Shown here: piece by piece, positions 18,492 through 28,430 of the stretch
How the letters are laid out: each line of letters opens with the position of its first letter
How positions within the stretch are numbered: position 1 is the stretch's first letter
Source: Parvimonas sp035282405
Lineage (GTDB): Bacteria; Bacillota; Clostridia; Tissierellales; Peptoniphilaceae
DNA: 64,000 nt
Direction: 5' to 3'
NCBI RefSeq assembly: GCF_035282405.1
Contig: NZ_JAYKBP010000004.1
Span: 1-64,000, forward strand
Made by a program: the position numbers and the translations under genes
Notes under the pieces: model-generated
Database searches by the model: none
Seen by the model: only the letters and a program-made list of their open reading frames with translations
What the model was told of the DNA's origin: nothing

Positions 18492-19102
18492 TGGTATATC
18501 TGATTATCTTTACTGTTGTTGTATTTGTTTTTACATCAATAGTTGGAAATAAATTGAAAAAACAAAACTTTTTGATTGACTTAAAGTTAAAAAATTTTTT
18601 TCAAAATAATAATTTGAGATTTTTAAAATCTTCAATGAAACATATAACTTCAATGGGAGATGTTGTAACTTCACTTATTATTATATTTCCTATCTTTTTT
18701 TATTCTGTTTCAGAAAAAAATTATGTGTTGGCAAGTGCGATTTTAAATTCATCGCTATTTAATATGATATTTTTAAATTCTTTTAAATTTTTATTTAGAA
18801 GAGAACGTCCAGTTTCACATTCTGATATAAAATATTGGGGATATAGCTTTCCAAGTGGACATTCTTGCATAGGATTGAGTTTTTATCCAACTGTAATGTA
18901 TGTTTTGTTTAATGGACATAGTTCATTTCCTTTTTGGATTACTGTAGGTGTTTTATTTGGACTTAGCATTGCAATCAGTAGAATTGTTGTTGGAGTTCAT
19001 TGGTTTTCAGATGTTATCTTTGGTTCTTTATTAGGACTTGTATTTTTTAGCTGGACAGTATATTTGTATAGTATTGGATTTTATTATAAATTTTTGTTTT
19101 AA
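18491..19102 (+). CDS. Second PAP2-family membrane phosphatase
   Basis: 203 residues from ATG 18491 (GGAGG at 18481-18485). The motifs are FKFLFRRERP, FPSGHSCIG and SRIVVGVHWFSDVIFG, with several transmembrane segments. It is a clear paralogue of the preceding gene with diverged sequence, suggesting an old tandem duplication. Substrate unknown. Confidence 0.9.
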   Translation: MVYLIIFTVVVFVFTSIVGNKLKKQNFLIDLKLKNFFQNNNLRFLKSSMKHITSMGDVVTSLIIIFPIFFYSVSEKNYVLASAILNSSLFNMIFLNSFKFLFRRERPVSHSDIKYWGYSFPSGHSCIGLSFYPTVMYVLFNGHSSFPFWITVGVLFGLSIAISRIVVGVHWFSDVIFGSLLGLVFFSWTVYLYSIGFYYKFLF

Positions 19103-19116
19103 TATTAGGAGGATTT

Positions 19117-20400
19117 ATGGTCAAAGCAGTTGTAGGAGCAAATTGGGGAGATGAAGGAAAAGGGAAAATAACAGATATGTTAGCTGAAAATGCGGATATA
19201 ATTGTTAGATTTCAAGGCGGTTCCAATGCAGGACATACTATTATAAATGAGTATGGAAGATTCGCATTGCATTTATTACCTTCAGGTGTTTTTTATAAGC
19301 ATACAACATCTGTAATAGGTAATGGTGTAGCGCTTAATATCCCTTATTTACTTAAAGAAATTGAATACTTAAAAGAAAAGAATGTTCCCGATATTAATAT
19401 TTTAGTTTCAGACAGAGCACAACTTGTTATGCCTTATCATATTGATTTTGATGCATATGAAGAGGAAAGACTTGGAGAAAATTCATTTGGCTCTACAAAA
19501 TCTGGAATTGCACCTTGCTATTCAGATAAATACGCTAAAATAGGTTTTCAAGTAAATGAATTATTTGATGAAAACTTGTTTGAAAAAGTTGAAAGAGTTG
19601 TTGAATATAAAAATGTAATTCTAGAAAATTTATATCATAAAGAAAAAATTAATGCAAAAGAATTATATGAGCTTATGCTAGTATGGAGAGAGGCAATCAA
19701 ACCTTATGTTTGTGATGTATCAAAATTCTTGAATGATGCTATAAAATCAGGAAAGAAAATTTTACTTGAAGGGCAACTTGGTTCTTTAAAAGATACAGAT
19801 CATGGAATATATCCAATGGTAACTTCTTCATCAACTTTAGCAGGATATGGAGCAATTGGAGCAGGAATTCCACCCTATGCTATCAAAGACATTGTTACTG
19901 TAGTCAAGGCTTATTCTAGTGCGGTTGGTGCTGGAGCATTCGTAAGTGAAATTTTCGGAGAAGAAGCTGAAGAGTTAAGAAGACGTGGTGGAGATAAGGG
20001 AGAATATGGTGCTACAACAGGAAGACCTAGACGTGTTGGATATTTTGATGCAGTTGCTTCAAGATATGGTTGTAGAGTTCAAGGTAGTACTGAAGCCGTA
20101 TTAACTGTTATTGATGCTTTAGGATATTTAGACGAAATTCCAATTTGTGTTGGATATGAAATTGATGGTGAAATTACTAGAGATTTTCCAACAACTGATA
20201 AGCTTGAAAAAGCAAAACCGGTTTGGAAAGTTTTAAAAGGATGGAATAGGGATATAAGAGGAATTAAAAATTATGAAGAACTACCAATTGAATGTAGAGA
20301 ATACATTGAATTTATTGAGAAAGAATTGGAAGTTCCGGTTAAGATGATTTCTAATGGTCCAAAGAGAGAAGATATAATTTATAAAAATAGTAATATTTAA
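19117..20400 (+). CDS. purA: Adenylosuccinate synthetase
   Basis: 427 residues. GTP-binding N-terminus GANWGDEGKGKITDML, FQGGSNAGHTI, LLEGQLGSLKDTDHGIYP and TTGRPRRVGYFD are family signatures. It makes adenylosuccinate from IMP and aspartate in AMP synthesis. AGGAGG precedes the ATG at normal spacing. Confidence 0.97.
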   Translation: MVKAVVGANWGDEGKGKITDMLAENADIIVRFQGGSNAGHTIINEYGRFALHLLPSGVFYKHTTSVIGNGVALNIPYLLKEIEYLKEKNVPDINILVSDRAQLVMPYHIDFDAYEEERLGENSFGSTKSGIAPCYSDKYAKIGFQVNELFDENLFEKVERVVEYKNVILENLYHKEKINAKELYELMLVWREAIKPYVCDVSKFLNDAIKSGKKILLEGQLGSLKDTDHGIYPMVTSSSTLAGYGAIGAGIPPYAIKDIVTVVKAYSSAVGAGAFVSEIFGEEAEELRRRGGDKGEYGATTGRPRRVGYFDAVASRYGCRVQGSTEAVLTVIDALGYLDEIPICVGYEIDGEITRDFPTTDKLEKAKPVWKVLKGWNRDIRGIKNYEELPIECREYIEFIEKELEVPVKMISNGPKREDIIYKNSNI

Positions 20401-20429
20401 TTTTATAAATTAGTATTAATGGGTATTAT

Positions 20430-21566
20430 ATGAAGAAAAGTAGAGGAATTTTACCTAATGCCAAGGAACATTTAGGTTTAGTTATTTTAATTGTATTTAT
20501 TAGTTTGTTTTTAATAAAAAATGTATTTTTTAATAAAAATTTAAATAAGGATATAATGGTTTTGGAAAATCCAAAAACTTATGATTTAAATCTTACTTCT
20601 AAAGCATTAGTTATAAAAGATGAATACCTATATTATGTCGGAAAAAGTAATATTGAAGTAGATAATTCTAAAGTTGGAGTTGATAAGGAAATAGGAGAAG
20701 TTGATGTTTCAAAAATTGACCAAAACTTTAAAGATTATTTAGCTGAAAAGGTTAAAACTTTACAAGAGCAAGAGGATAATAAAGATTCAAAAGTTGAAAA
20801 TATTGACATGGAGAGTATCTTAAAACATATTCGAGATAAAGATTTTTCAAAAACTTTTGATATACTTTCAAGTGATCAGAACAAAACTGCTTTTGGTAAA
20901 AAATATAGTTCCGATAAATTATTTAGATATTCATTATTAAATGATACAATTAATTCTGGAAAAATTGTTTCAAAAAATTCTGGAGTTGTATTAAACAAGA
21001 TTGATGGTCTAGAGAATGTATATGATTTTTCTATTATTGATTCTATAGATGAAAAGGACTTTAACTTCGATAATGCAAATAATATATCAAATATTGACGG
21101 AATAAAAATTGTAGATAATTTGAAATATTATCTTTGTATTAGAGTTAAGGCTGAAACTTTAGAAGATATAGATGTAAATAAAAGTATCAAGGTAAATGTT
21201 GGAAATTCTATTGCTACCGGAATAATCAAAAAGGTAAAAAAAGGTTCTGAATATGATTTAATTGTTGCTCAGTTTTCGTCTGCTTTTAATGAAATTGCAG
21301 ATAAGAGATTCATCGACTTAAATGTAATAAAGACAGTTTCTAGTTCTTTTGAACTTCCATTAACGGCTCTTACTTCTAAAGATGGTGAAGATTATGTTTT
21401 AGTGGTTGATTCTTTCGGTAATATAACAAGAGCAAAGGTCAAAGTTAAATTTATTGATAGGATAAATTCAAAAGTTTATATTGACTCAAAAAACAGTTCA
21501 GTCGGAATTTTTTCTAATATCTTAAAAGATGCTAGTAAAGTTAAAGAAGGTGAAATTTTAAAGTAA
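20430..21566 (+). CDS. HlyD-like membrane-anchored protein
   Basis: 378 residues with one N-terminal transmembrane segment (LGLVILIVFISLFLI, residues about 12-30) and a large extracytoplasmic part. The C-terminal half (IKVNVGNSIATGIIKKV, ELPLTALTSKDGEDYVLVV) resembles the beta-barrel region of HlyD/membrane-fusion proteins. Genes of this kind often precede yggS-sepF in Clostridia. No lipoyl-type hairpin is obvious and no partner transporter is adjacent, so an export role is only inferred. Confidence 0.65.
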   Translation: MKKSRGILPNAKEHLGLVILIVFISLFLIKNVFFNKNLNKDIMVLENPKTYDLNLTSKALVIKDEYLYYVGKSNIEVDNSKVGVDKEIGEVDVSKIDQNFKDYLAEKVKTLQEQEDNKDSKVENIDMESILKHIRDKDFSKTFDILSSDQNKTAFGKKYSSDKLFRYSLLNDTINSGKIVSKNSGVVLNKIDGLENVYDFSIIDSIDEKDFNFDNANNISNIDGIKIVDNLKYYLCIRVKAETLEDIDVNKSIKVNVGNSIATGIIKKVKKGSEYDLIVAQFSSAFNEIADKRFIDLNVIKTVSSSFELPLTALTSKDGEDYVLVVDSFGNITRAKVKVKFIDRINSKVYIDSKNSSVGIFSNILKDASKVKEGEILK

Positions 21567-22258
21567 TGAAAGAAAATATAAATAATATACTTGAAAAAAT
21601 TTCTCTAGCTTGTAAAAACTCAAATAGAGATAAAGAAGAAATATTTTTATTACCAGTTTCAAAAACAGTTGATGTTGATAAAATTCAAGAAGCTATCGAT
21701 TTAGGTTTTGATACTTTTGGAGAAAATAAAGTTCAAGAAATACTAAAAAAATATGAATACTTTGATGGGAAAGTAAAATTTCATATGATTGGACATCTCC
21801 AAACAAATAAAGTTAAATCTATTATTGATAAAGTTGAATTGATTCATTCTTTAGATAGAATTTCACTTTTAGATAAATTGGAAACTGAAGCTAAAAATAA
21901 AGGGATTACTGTAAATTGTTTAGTTGAAGTAAATATTGGGAAAGAAGATAGTAAATCAGGAATTTTTGAAGAAGATGTCCTTGATTTTATAAAAGAAGTT
22001 TCAAAAAGAGATAATGTTTTTGTAAATGGACTTATGACAGTTGCTCCATACTGTGAGGATGCTGAAGATACTAGGGTTTATTTTAAAAAGATGAAATCAT
22101 TATTTGATGAAATTTCAAAATTTAATTTAAAGAATATTGATATGAATATTCTATCTATGGGAATGAGCAATGATTTTATGATTGCCATAGAGGAGGGAGC
22201 TAATCTTATCAGGATTGGAACATCAATATTTGGTACTAGAAATTATGGAATAAATTAA
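21566..22258 (+). CDS. yggS: YggS-family PLP homeostasis protein
   Basis: 230 residues, single-domain alanine-racemase-like barrel. The PLP lysine lies in FLLPVSKTV; further motifs are FGENKVQE, HMIGHLQTNKV and LSMGMSNDF. Members regulate pyridoxal-phosphate levels and have no known catalytic product. It overlaps the previous stop by one base and leads into sepF. Confidence 0.94.
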   Translation: MKENINNILEKISLACKNSNRDKEEIFLLPVSKTVDVDKIQEAIDLGFDTFGENKVQEILKKYEYFDGKVKFHMIGHLQTNKVKSIIDKVELIHSLDRISLLDKLETEAKNKGITVNCLVEVNIGKEDSKSGIFEEDVLDFIKEVSKRDNVFVNGLMTVAPYCEDAEDTRVYFKKMKSLFDEISKFNLKNIDMNILSMGMSNDFMIAIEEGANLIRIGTSIFGTRNYGIN

Positions 22259-22357
22259 TATTAATGAAATATTAAAAAATTTATTAAAATGATTATAATT
22301 AGAAAATTTTAAATTTTCGTTTGTTATAAAATATATAAAAATATGAGGAGGAATATT

Positions 22358-22825
22358 ATGGCAGGCTTTATGGACAAAATAAAGAAATTTGTTGGCAGTG
22401 ATGACTTAGAAGATGAATACGATGATTATGAAGAAGAGGCAGTTGTTGAAAAACAACCTAAATCAGTTGGGGAAAGTTATGCTAGAAGTAGTAGCAAACT
22501 ATCTTTAGAAAAAGAAAAATCAAATATCGTTACAATGCCTAACATTAGTAGATTTTTAATTTCTATCAGAGAACCAATCACTTTTGATGATGGAACTCAA
22601 GTTTTAGATGATGTTTTAAAAGGAAAAGTTGTTGTTTTGAATTTGGAAATGTTGGAAGTTGATAAGAAAAGACAAATTTTTGATTTTGTAAGCGGAGGTA
22701 TTTATTCTCTATCAGGAAAAATACAAAAAGTTACAAAAGATATCTTTATCTTAGCTCCTAAGGGAATTGATATTGACGGAAAAGTTAAAGATCAAATTGA
22801 AAATAACGGATTTTATCAAATTTAA
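22358..22825 (+). CDS. sepF: Cell-division protein SepF
   Basis: 155 residues from ATG 22358, with GAGGAGG at 22345-22351. The amphipathic N-terminal membrane-binding helix (MAGFMDKIKKFVG) is followed by an acidic linker (DDLEDEYDDYEEEA) and the C-terminal SepF domain (FLISIREPITFDDGTQVL, VLNLEMLEVDKKRQIFDFVSGG). SepF links FtsZ filaments to the membrane during septation. The acidic-linker codons at 22402-22436 are matched exactly by spacer 17 of the CRISPR array in this window. Confidence 0.95.
   Translation: MAGFMDKIKKFVGSDDLEDEYDDYEEEAVVEKQPKSVGESYARSSSKLSLEKEKSNIVTMPNISRFLISIREPITFDDGTQVLDDVLKGKVVVLNLEMLEVDKKRQIFDFVSGGIYSLSGKIQKVTKDIFILAPKGIDIDGKVKDQIENNGFYQI
22402..22436 (+). other. Chromosomal protospacer matched by CRISPR spacer 17
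   Basis: All 35 bases equal the spacer at 60082-60116, in the same orientation relative to the repeat strand. Immediate flanks differ from the repeats: GTGA on the 5' side and AGGC on the 3' side, so the match ends exactly at the spacer boundaries. Confidence 0.97.
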
Positions 22826-22829
22826 TTAA

Positions 22830-23609
22830 ATGAAATCATTTGATAAGATTAAGATTTTAGATAATATTAATAATATAGAAATTAAAAAGACCATCAATAA
22901 ATTTTTAGATGGTCTTGTTTCTATGGAAAAAAGTTACAAAGAAGTTTTTGTTTCTAACTTTTTTACTCCGTTGGATCTTAAATATGTAGAGAGAATTTTA
23001 AAAAATTTAGATTTTAATTATGATATTATCTTTGCTGAAGAAGATTATGAAAGAAAATTTTTGATTTTTTATAGACATGACTATTCATTAAATGATTATT
23101 TAGAAACTTTAAGATTTAAAGATATTTCAGGAATAGAACATAGAAATATCTTGGGAAGTATTCTTCATTTAGGAATAACTCGTGAAAAAGTCGGAGAAAT
23201 ATTAAAATTTGATGGATATTGGTATGTTTATTGCTTAAAACCGATAGGGACATTTTTGTTTTCTAATGGGTTAAAATTTTCAGGACAAGATTTAAAATTG
23301 GAAATTATGGATGACAATTTTATACCTACTAATTTTAGAAAATACGAAAACGAAAAAATAATAGTCTCCAGTTTGAGATTGGATTGTTTTGTAAAAGAAC
23401 TTGCAAGAACTTCAAGAGAAATTGCCCAAAAATTCATTAAAAGTGGAAATGTAAATTTGAACTATGAGGAATGTAAAGATTTCGATAAGAAGATAAATGA
23501 AAATGATATAATTTCAATAAGAAAAGAAGGAAAATTTAAGGTTGACAGTTTTGATGGTTTAACAAAAAAGAACAAATTTGTCGTCAATATTAAGAGGTAT
23601 TCTATATGA
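22830..23609 (+). CDS. ylmH: YlmH-type S4-domain RNA-binding protein
   Basis: 259 residues. The C-terminal third is an S4 RNA-binding domain (LRLDCFVKELARTSREI, FIKSGNVNLN). The N-terminal part includes the family-typical HRNILGSILHLGI. YlmH sits in the division cluster of Gram-positives and has been linked to rescue of stalled ribosomes. It lies 4 bases after sepF; yggT and divIVA, often neighbours, are missing here. It overlaps lspA by 4 bases. Confidence 0.92.
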   Translation: MKSFDKIKILDNINNIEIKKTINKFLDGLVSMEKSYKEVFVSNFFTPLDLKYVERILKNLDFNYDIIFAEEDYERKFLIFYRHDYSLNDYLETLRFKDISGIEHRNILGSILHLGITREKVGEILKFDGYWYVYCLKPIGTFLFSNGLKFSGQDLKLEIMDDNFIPTNFRKYENEKIIVSSLRLDCFVKELARTSREIAQKFIKSGNVNLNYEECKDFDKKINENDIISIRKEGKFKVDSFDGLTKKNKFVVNIKRYSI

Positions 23610-24058
23610 TATATGCAATTATAATAGTTGGATTAGCATTAGACCAACTTACTAAATACATTACAGTAGCCAATTTAAAAGGTGCTGATTCAGTGGTTTT
23701 AATTAAAAATTGGCTGGAATTTACCTATGTAGAAAATACAGGAGTGGCTTTTGGTAGTTTTAGAGGATATAAATATTTCTTTATTTTTATTTCTTTAGTT
23801 GCGTTTTTTTGGATTTTATTTTATATATATAAAAATAAAGATAAAATGGCTAAAATTGAAAAAATATTATTCGCTTTAATTGCTTGTGGAGCATTGGGAA
23901 ATTGCATTGATAGAATTAGATTTTCTTTTGTTGTCGATTTTATACACACAAGATTTGGTGGGTTATATGATTTTCCTGTATTTAATTTTGCGGATATTTA
24001 TATTTGTGTAGCTTGTTTTTTACTTATAGTTGTTTCGTTTACTAAAAAGGAGAATTAA
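23606..24058 (+). CDS. lspA: Lipoprotein signal peptidase (signal peptidase II)
   Basis: 150 residues with four transmembrane segments. Conserved pieces are LALDQLTKYI, VENTGVAFG, the first catalytic Asp in GALGNCIDRI, and the second in FPVFNFADIYI. It cleaves prolipoprotein signal peptides after lipidation. Confidence 0.95.
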   Translation: MIYAIIIVGLALDQLTKYITVANLKGADSVVLIKNWLEFTYVENTGVAFGSFRGYKYFFIFISLVAFFWILFYIYKNKDKMAKIEKILFALIACGALGNCIDRIRFSFVVDFIHTRFGGLYDFPVFNFADIYICVACFLLIVVSFTKKEN

Positions 24059-24059
24059 G

Positions 24060-24728
24060 ATGATGTCTAATTATGTTGCTTGGAATGAATATTTAAAAGA
24101 TGAATTTAAAAAAGACTATTTTATTAAGATGAAAAATTTTTTAAATGAGGAATATAAACATAAAACTATATTTCCGCCTAATGAATCTGTCTTTACTATT
24201 TTTGATAAAATATCACCAAAAGACATTAAGGTAATTATCTTAGGGCAAGATCCATATCATGGGGTAAATCAAGCAAATGGAATGAGTTTTTCGGTAAATA
24301 GAGGAGAAAAAATACCACCTTCACTTCGAAATATATATCTTGAGTTATATTCAGATTTAGGAATAACTCCTCCAAATCATGGAGATTTAACTTCTTGGGT
24401 TGAACAAGGTGTTTTTCTTTTAAATGCTACTCTTACAGTTGAAAAGGCAAAGCCAAATTCACATAAAGATATAGGCTGGCAAATTTTCACAGATAGAGTT
24501 ATCGAAATTATTTCAAATTTTGATTATCCTAAAGTTTTTATCCTTTGGGGCAGTTTCGCTATTTCAAAGAACAATTTGATAAAAAGAGATGAAAATAATT
24601 TTATAATTACAAGCACACATCCTTCTCCTTTTTCCGCTCATCGAGGATTTTTTGGAAGTAAGCCATTTTCAAAAGCAAATGAATTTTTGATTAGCAAGGG
24701 AGTTGAACCGATAGATTGGAGAGTGTAA
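24060..24728 (+). CDS. ung: Uracil-DNA glycosylase
   Basis: 222 residues from ATG 24060 (AAGGAG at 24048-24053; the ATG at 24063 is equally possible). Family motifs: VIILGQDPYHG with catalytic Asp, FLLNATLTVE, and the DNA-intercalation loop HPSPFSAHRGFFG. It removes uracil from DNA to start base-excision repair. An upstream in-frame start would overlap lspA and is not needed. Confidence 0.96.
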   Translation: MMSNYVAWNEYLKDEFKKDYFIKMKNFLNEEYKHKTIFPPNESVFTIFDKISPKDIKVIILGQDPYHGVNQANGMSFSVNRGEKIPPSLRNIYLELYSDLGITPPNHGDLTSWVEQGVFLLNATLTVEKAKPNSHKDIGWQIFTDRVIEIISNFDYPKVFILWGSFAISKNNLIKRDENNFIITSTHPSPFSAHRGFFGSKPFSKANEFLISKGVEPIDWRV

Positions 24729-24731
24729 TTT

Positions 24732-25664
24732 TTGACAGAATTAAAATATATTAGTGATAAAAAAATTAGATGTGATGTTTTTTTATCCGAACAAATTTCT
24801 AATTTATCAAGGACTTCAATTCAAAAATTGATAAAAGAGAAATTAGTTTTTGTTAATGGGAAAAATATAAAGCCTAATGTAATTTTAGAAATAGGAGATG
24901 AAATTACAGTTTCTATTCCAGAAAAAAAAGAAATTACTTTAGTTGCTGAAGATATAGATTTAGATGTTGTATATGAAGATGATTATATCATAATTATAAA
25001 TAAACCTAGAGATATGGTTGTTCATCCTGCTGTTGGAAATGAAGAACATACTTTGGTTAATGCTCTTTTAAATCATTGTAAATTATCAATGATTAACTCC
25101 GAAAGACCAGGAATTGTTCACAGACTTGATAAGGATACAACAGGACTTATAATCTGTGCAAAGGACGATGAAACACATCTAAAATTGGTTGAAATGTTTG
25201 CTAATAGAGAAATTAATAAAAAATATTTGACAATTTGTAACGGAAGTTTTTCAAAAGAAAATGGATTCATAGATAAGCCTATTGGTAGAGATGAAAAAGA
25301 TAGAAAAAAGATGAGTGTAAAAAGCAAATCAGGAAAAGCAGCTATTACAGAATACAATGTTTTAATTTCAAATTTAAAATATTCATTAGTTGATGTAACT
25401 CTACATACTGGTCGAACTCATCAGATAAGAGTTCATTTTAGTAGCCTTAATCATCCAATTATTGGAGATGAAACTTATGGAAATAAAAATGAAAAGATAA
25501 AGGCTAATGGTCAGATGTTACATTCCTACTATCTTGAATTTTTACATCCAATTACGAAAGAAAAATTAAGTTTTACAGTTTTACCTGATGAATATTTTTT
25601 TAATATTTTAAATAAAATAGGATTGGAATTTAATAAGGAGTTATTATGCAAAGCGAAAGATTAA
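24732..25664 (+). CDS. RluA-family rRNA/tRNA pseudouridine synthase (RluD-like)
   Basis: 310 residues from a TTG start at 24732. The N-terminal S4 domain ([17 protein letters not shown]) is followed by the catalytic domain with the Asp motif [14 protein letters not shown] and later [11 protein letters not shown] and GDETYG. It resembles RluD, which modifies helix 69 of 23S rRNA, but the exact target cannot be read. The lspA-rluA neighbourhood is conserved; here ung is inserted between them. Confidence 0.92.
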   Translation: MTELKYISDKKIRCDVFLSEQISNLSRTSIQKLIKEKLVFVNGKNIKPNVILEIGDEITVSIPEKKEITLVAEDIDLDVVYEDDYIIIINKPRDMVVHPAVGNEEHTLVNALLNHCKLSMINSERPGIVHRLDKDTTGLIICAKDDETHLKLVEMFANREINKKYLTICNGSFSKENGFIDKPIGRDEKDRKKMSVKSKSGKAAITEYNVLISNLKYSLVDVTLHTGRTHQIRVHFSSLNHPIIGDETYGNKNEKIKANGQMLHSYYLEFLHPITKEKLSFTVLPDEYFFNILNKIGLEFNKELLCKAKD

Positions 25665-26764
25665 TTTTTAGAAAATTCAGTTTAGACGATATAGACGATG
25701 TTTTTGAGTTTGGAAATGATGATGAAACTTGTAAATTCGTTACTTGGGATAAACACAAAAATATTTTGGAATCAGAAAAAGTAATTACTGATTATTTTAT
25801 GAAAAATAAATATTGTTTTGCGATTGTTGAAAAAATTTCCAATAAATGTATCGGTTCTTTTGAATACAAAGCGGATATGAAAAATAATTCCTTATCTTTA
25901 GGATATGTTTTAAATAAAAATTTTTGGAACAAAGGTTATATGACTGAAACTTTGAATTTTATGCTTGATTATGCTTTTAATACCTTAAAAGTTAATAGAG
26001 TTTGTGCAGTGCATATTAAAGAAAACATCGCTTCAGGAAAAGTTATGGAGAAATGTGGACTTAAAGTTGAGGGTAAATTTGAAGATGAGGAATTTTTAAA
26101 GGGAAGATATATAACCTTAATACATAGAGCAATTTTAAGAAAAAATTATTTAAAAGGAGAAAAGAGAATGAAACAATTAGAAATGCCTAAAAATGGTGAA
26201 AAAGTTTATATAATGAAAACAAATGTGGGGGAAATTTCTTTTAGATTATTTAATGAAGTTGCTCCTAAGGCTTGTGAAAATTTTATTACATTGGCTAAAA
26301 GAGGATATTATGACGGGGTTATTTTTCACAGAGTTATTAGAGATTTTATGATTCAAGGTGGAGATCCAACAGGTACTGGAATGGGTGGAGAAAGTATCTG
26401 GGGAGAATCATTTGAAGATGAATTCGACGGAAATTTTAGAAATTATAGAGGAGCATTGTCAATGGCAAATGCTGGACCAAATACGAATGGAAGTCAATTT
26501 TTTATAGTTCAAAATAGTAAAATTTCTGATGATTATGTAAACTATTTAAAAAATTCAGATAAAAAAGTGTATCCTGATGAAGTTGTTGAAACTTATGAAA
26601 AATTTGGTGGAGCTTTCTGGTTAGATTTTAAGCATACTGTTTTTGGTCAAGTATTTAAAGGAATGGAAGTAGTTGATGAAATAGCAAATACTTACTGTTC
26701 AAATGACAAGCCGGTAGAAGATATTGTAATTTTGTCAATTGAAGAAAAAGTTTTTGAGGGTTAA
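25646..26764 (+). CDS. GNAT acetyltransferase fused in frame to cyclophilin peptidyl-prolyl isomerase
   Basis: 372 residues with no stop between two complete domains. Residues 1-165 are a RimJ-like GNAT domain ([41 protein letters not shown]). Residues about 175-372 are a cyclophilin ([50 protein letters not shown]). A strong internal ribosome site (AAAGGAGA at 26153-26160) sits before ATG 26168, so the 198-residue isomerase may also be made alone. Either a genuine fusion, or two genes whose stop was lost. It overlaps the rluD-like gene by 19 bases. Confidence 0.85.
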   Translation: MQSERLIFRKFSLDDIDDVFEFGNDDETCKFVTWDKHKNILESEKVITDYFMKNKYCFAIVEKISNKCIGSFEYKADMKNNSLSLGYVLNKNFWNKGYMTETLNFMLDYAFNTLKVNRVCAVHIKENIASGKVMEKCGLKVEGKFEDEEFLKGRYITLIHRAILRKNYLKGEKRMKQLEMPKNGEKVYIMKTNVGEISFRLFNEVAPKACENFITLAKRGYYDGVIFHRVIRDFMIQGGDPTGTGMGGESIWGESFEDEFDGNFRNYRGALSMANAGPNTNGSQFFIVQNSKISDDYVNYLKNSDKKVYPDEVVETYEKFGGAFWLDFKHTVFGQVFKGMEVVDEIANTYCSNDKPVEDIVILSIEEKVFEG

Positions 26765-26766
26765 TT

Positions 26767-27378
26767 ATGCATCAATATAAAGGTAAATTAATTTTACATA
26801 CTGGAAGTATGTTCTCGGGAAAGACTTCAAGTTTATGGAAAGACTTAAATAGATTTGAAATTGCAAAATATGAAACTGTAGTCTTTAAGCCAAAATTTGA
26901 TAATAGATATGCAGATAAAGAAATAGTTACTCATGATAATAATAAAATGAGAGCTATTCCGGTTGAAAATATTGATGAAATTATAGAATATATGAAGACG
27001 AGTACTGCAAGTATTATAGGAATTGATGAAGTACAATTCATCAAGGGAGATATTAATAAGATTGTTGAAACTTTAAATTTATTTTTAGAAAATGAATTTA
27101 CTGTTGTTCTTGCAGGTCTTGACATGGACTTTAAAGCTGAACCTTTTGAGTTAGTAAAAGAGTTAATGCCAAGAGCTGATTATCTATATAAACATCATGC
27201 GGTTTGTGCAAATTGTGGTGTTGATGCTTGGGTTAGTTACAGAAAAACACATGATGATGAAAGAATAAAACTTGGAGCTGCAGAAAGTTATGAGCCTCTT
27301 TGTAGAAAATGTTATTATGAAAAAGAAAAAATCAGAAAACAAATGGAAAATCAATTAAGTATGCTAGAAGATGAATAA
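26767..27378 (+). CDS. tdk: Thymidine kinase (type II)
   Basis: 203 residues. P-loop GSMFSGKTSSL, Walker B IDEVQFIKGD, and two Cys pairs for structural zinc (CANC and CRKC). It phosphorylates thymidine in pyrimidine salvage. It starts two bases after the preceding stop. Confidence 0.95.
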   Translation: MHQYKGKLILHTGSMFSGKTSSLWKDLNRFEIAKYETVVFKPKFDNRYADKEIVTHDNNKMRAIPVENIDEIIEYMKTSTASIIGIDEVQFIKGDINKIVETLNLFLENEFTVVLAGLDMDFKAEPFELVKELMPRADYLYKHHAVCANCGVDAWVSYRKTHDDERIKLGAAESYEPLCRKCYYEKEKIRKQMENQLSMLEDE

Positions 27379-27385
27379 ATTTTAC

Positions 27386-27414
27386 TTGCTTTATTTTTTT
27401 AATTATGTTATAGT
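27386..27414 (+). promoter_or_regulatory. Promoter of the cold-shock gene
   Basis: TTGCTT at 27386-27391, 17-bp spacer, TATAGT at 27409-27414. A 5' leader of about 50 bases precedes the ATG, shorter than the long leaders of enteric cspA. Confidence 0.65.
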
Positions 27415-27471
27415 ATGAAGGTAGTAATAATTTACTACATATTTCCTATAGTATTGGAGGATTAGAAGGAT

Positions 27472-27672
27472 ATGAAAGGAACTGTAAAATGGTTCAATGC
27501 AGCTAAAGGATTTGGATTTATTTCTACTGAAGATGGAGAAGATGTATTTGTACATTATTCAGCATTAGAAGAAACTGGTGAATTTAGAACTTTAGATGAA
27601 GGACAAGCTGTTGAATTTGAAATAGTTGACGGCGCTAAAGGTCCTCAAGCTTCTGGTGTTGTTAAGTTATAA
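27472..27672 (+). CDS. csp: Cold-shock domain protein
   Basis: 66 residues, standard length. RNP1 is KGFGFIS and RNP2 is VFVHYSA; the N-terminus is [13 protein letters not shown] and the end [10 protein letters not shown]. It is a single OB-fold nucleic-acid chaperone of the cytoplasm. The unit is monocistronic, with its own promoter and terminator. Confidence 0.97.
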   Translation: MKGTVKWFNAAKGFGFISTEDGEDVFVHYSALEETGEFRTLDEGQAVEFEIVDGAKGPQASGVVKL

Positions 27673-27747
27673 GATTGTCTTTTCTTAAGAGAAAATTCAA
27701 TTTAAACATACTTAAGTATGTTATTATATTAATATTAATCAAGAAGT

Positions 27748-27773
27748 AAAATCTCCTATTTGGGAGATTTTTT
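27748..27773 (+). terminator. Terminator after csp
   Basis: Stem AAAATCTCC / GGAGATTTT with a TATTTG loop and trailing T. Confidence 0.85.
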
Positions 27774-27796
27774 AAATTTAATTAAAAGGATATTTT

Positions 27797-28363
27797 ATGA
27801 GTAAAAAATTATATGAGATGAGTTTAGAGGAATTGTGGGAAATTTTTCCAATATTTCTTGTTGAACATAATGATGAATGGAAAACTTGGTATAAAGATGA
27901 AAAAGCAAATATTTTATTTTTAATTCCAAATGAAAAAATTTACAGAATTTCGCATATAGGAAGTACATATATTCCTATAATATGGGCAAAAAATATTGTG
28001 GATATTCTTTTAGAGATTAAGAATAATGAAGATTTACAATTTGTAAAGGATATATTATTAAAAAATAATTGGCTTTGTATGAGTGAAGATGAAAAGAGAA
28101 TTTCTCTGAATAAAGGATATACTGAAAAAGGATTTGCTAAAAAAGTATTTCATTTGCATATAAGATTAGTCGGAGACAATGATGAATTGTATTTTAGAGA
28201 TTATTTATTTGAAAATTCTGAAATTGCAAAAGAGTATGAAAAACTTAAATTATCTCTATGGGAAAAATTTGAACATAATCGAGATGCTTATACAGAATCA
28301 AAAGGAGAATTTATTAAAAAATATACTGAAATTGCGAAGAAAAAATATGGTAAAAGATATTAA
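27797..28363 (+). CDS. GrpB/UPF0157-family protein
   Basis: 188 residues. The segment IYRISHIGSTYIPIIWAKNIVDILLEI matches the family core (HIGST, then AK and a DI pair), and FHLHIRL / FRDYL follow. The family is related to nucleotidyltransferase-like folds and is often fused to dephospho-CoA kinase, but its function is not established. Pro-Gly after IGSTS is usual; here it reads IPI, so the copy is somewhat divergent. Confidence 0.8.
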   Translation: MSKKLYEMSLEELWEIFPIFLVEHNDEWKTWYKDEKANILFLIPNEKIYRISHIGSTYIPIIWAKNIVDILLEIKNNEDLQFVKDILLKNNWLCMSEDEKRISLNKGYTEKGFAKKVFHLHIRLVGDNDELYFRDYLFENSEIAKEYEKLKLSLWEKFEHNRDAYTESKGEFIKKYTEIAKKKYGKRY

Positions 28364-28371
28364 TTTATCAA

Positions 28372-28400
28372 TTGATTTCTTTAAAATTTTAGTATATAAT
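28372..28400 (+). promoter_or_regulatory. Promoter of hslO
   Basis: TTGATT at 28372-28377, 17-bp spacer, TATAAT at 28395-28400. Confidence 0.7.
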
Positions 28401-28430
28401 TTTATGTAAGATTAATATTAAGGAGTTTTT

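Noticed and set aside
22402..22436. Possibility that the sepF match is a chance low-complexity hit
   Set aside because: Thirty-five identical bases of mixed composition, ending exactly at the spacer edges, cannot reasonably arise by chance in 64 kb.
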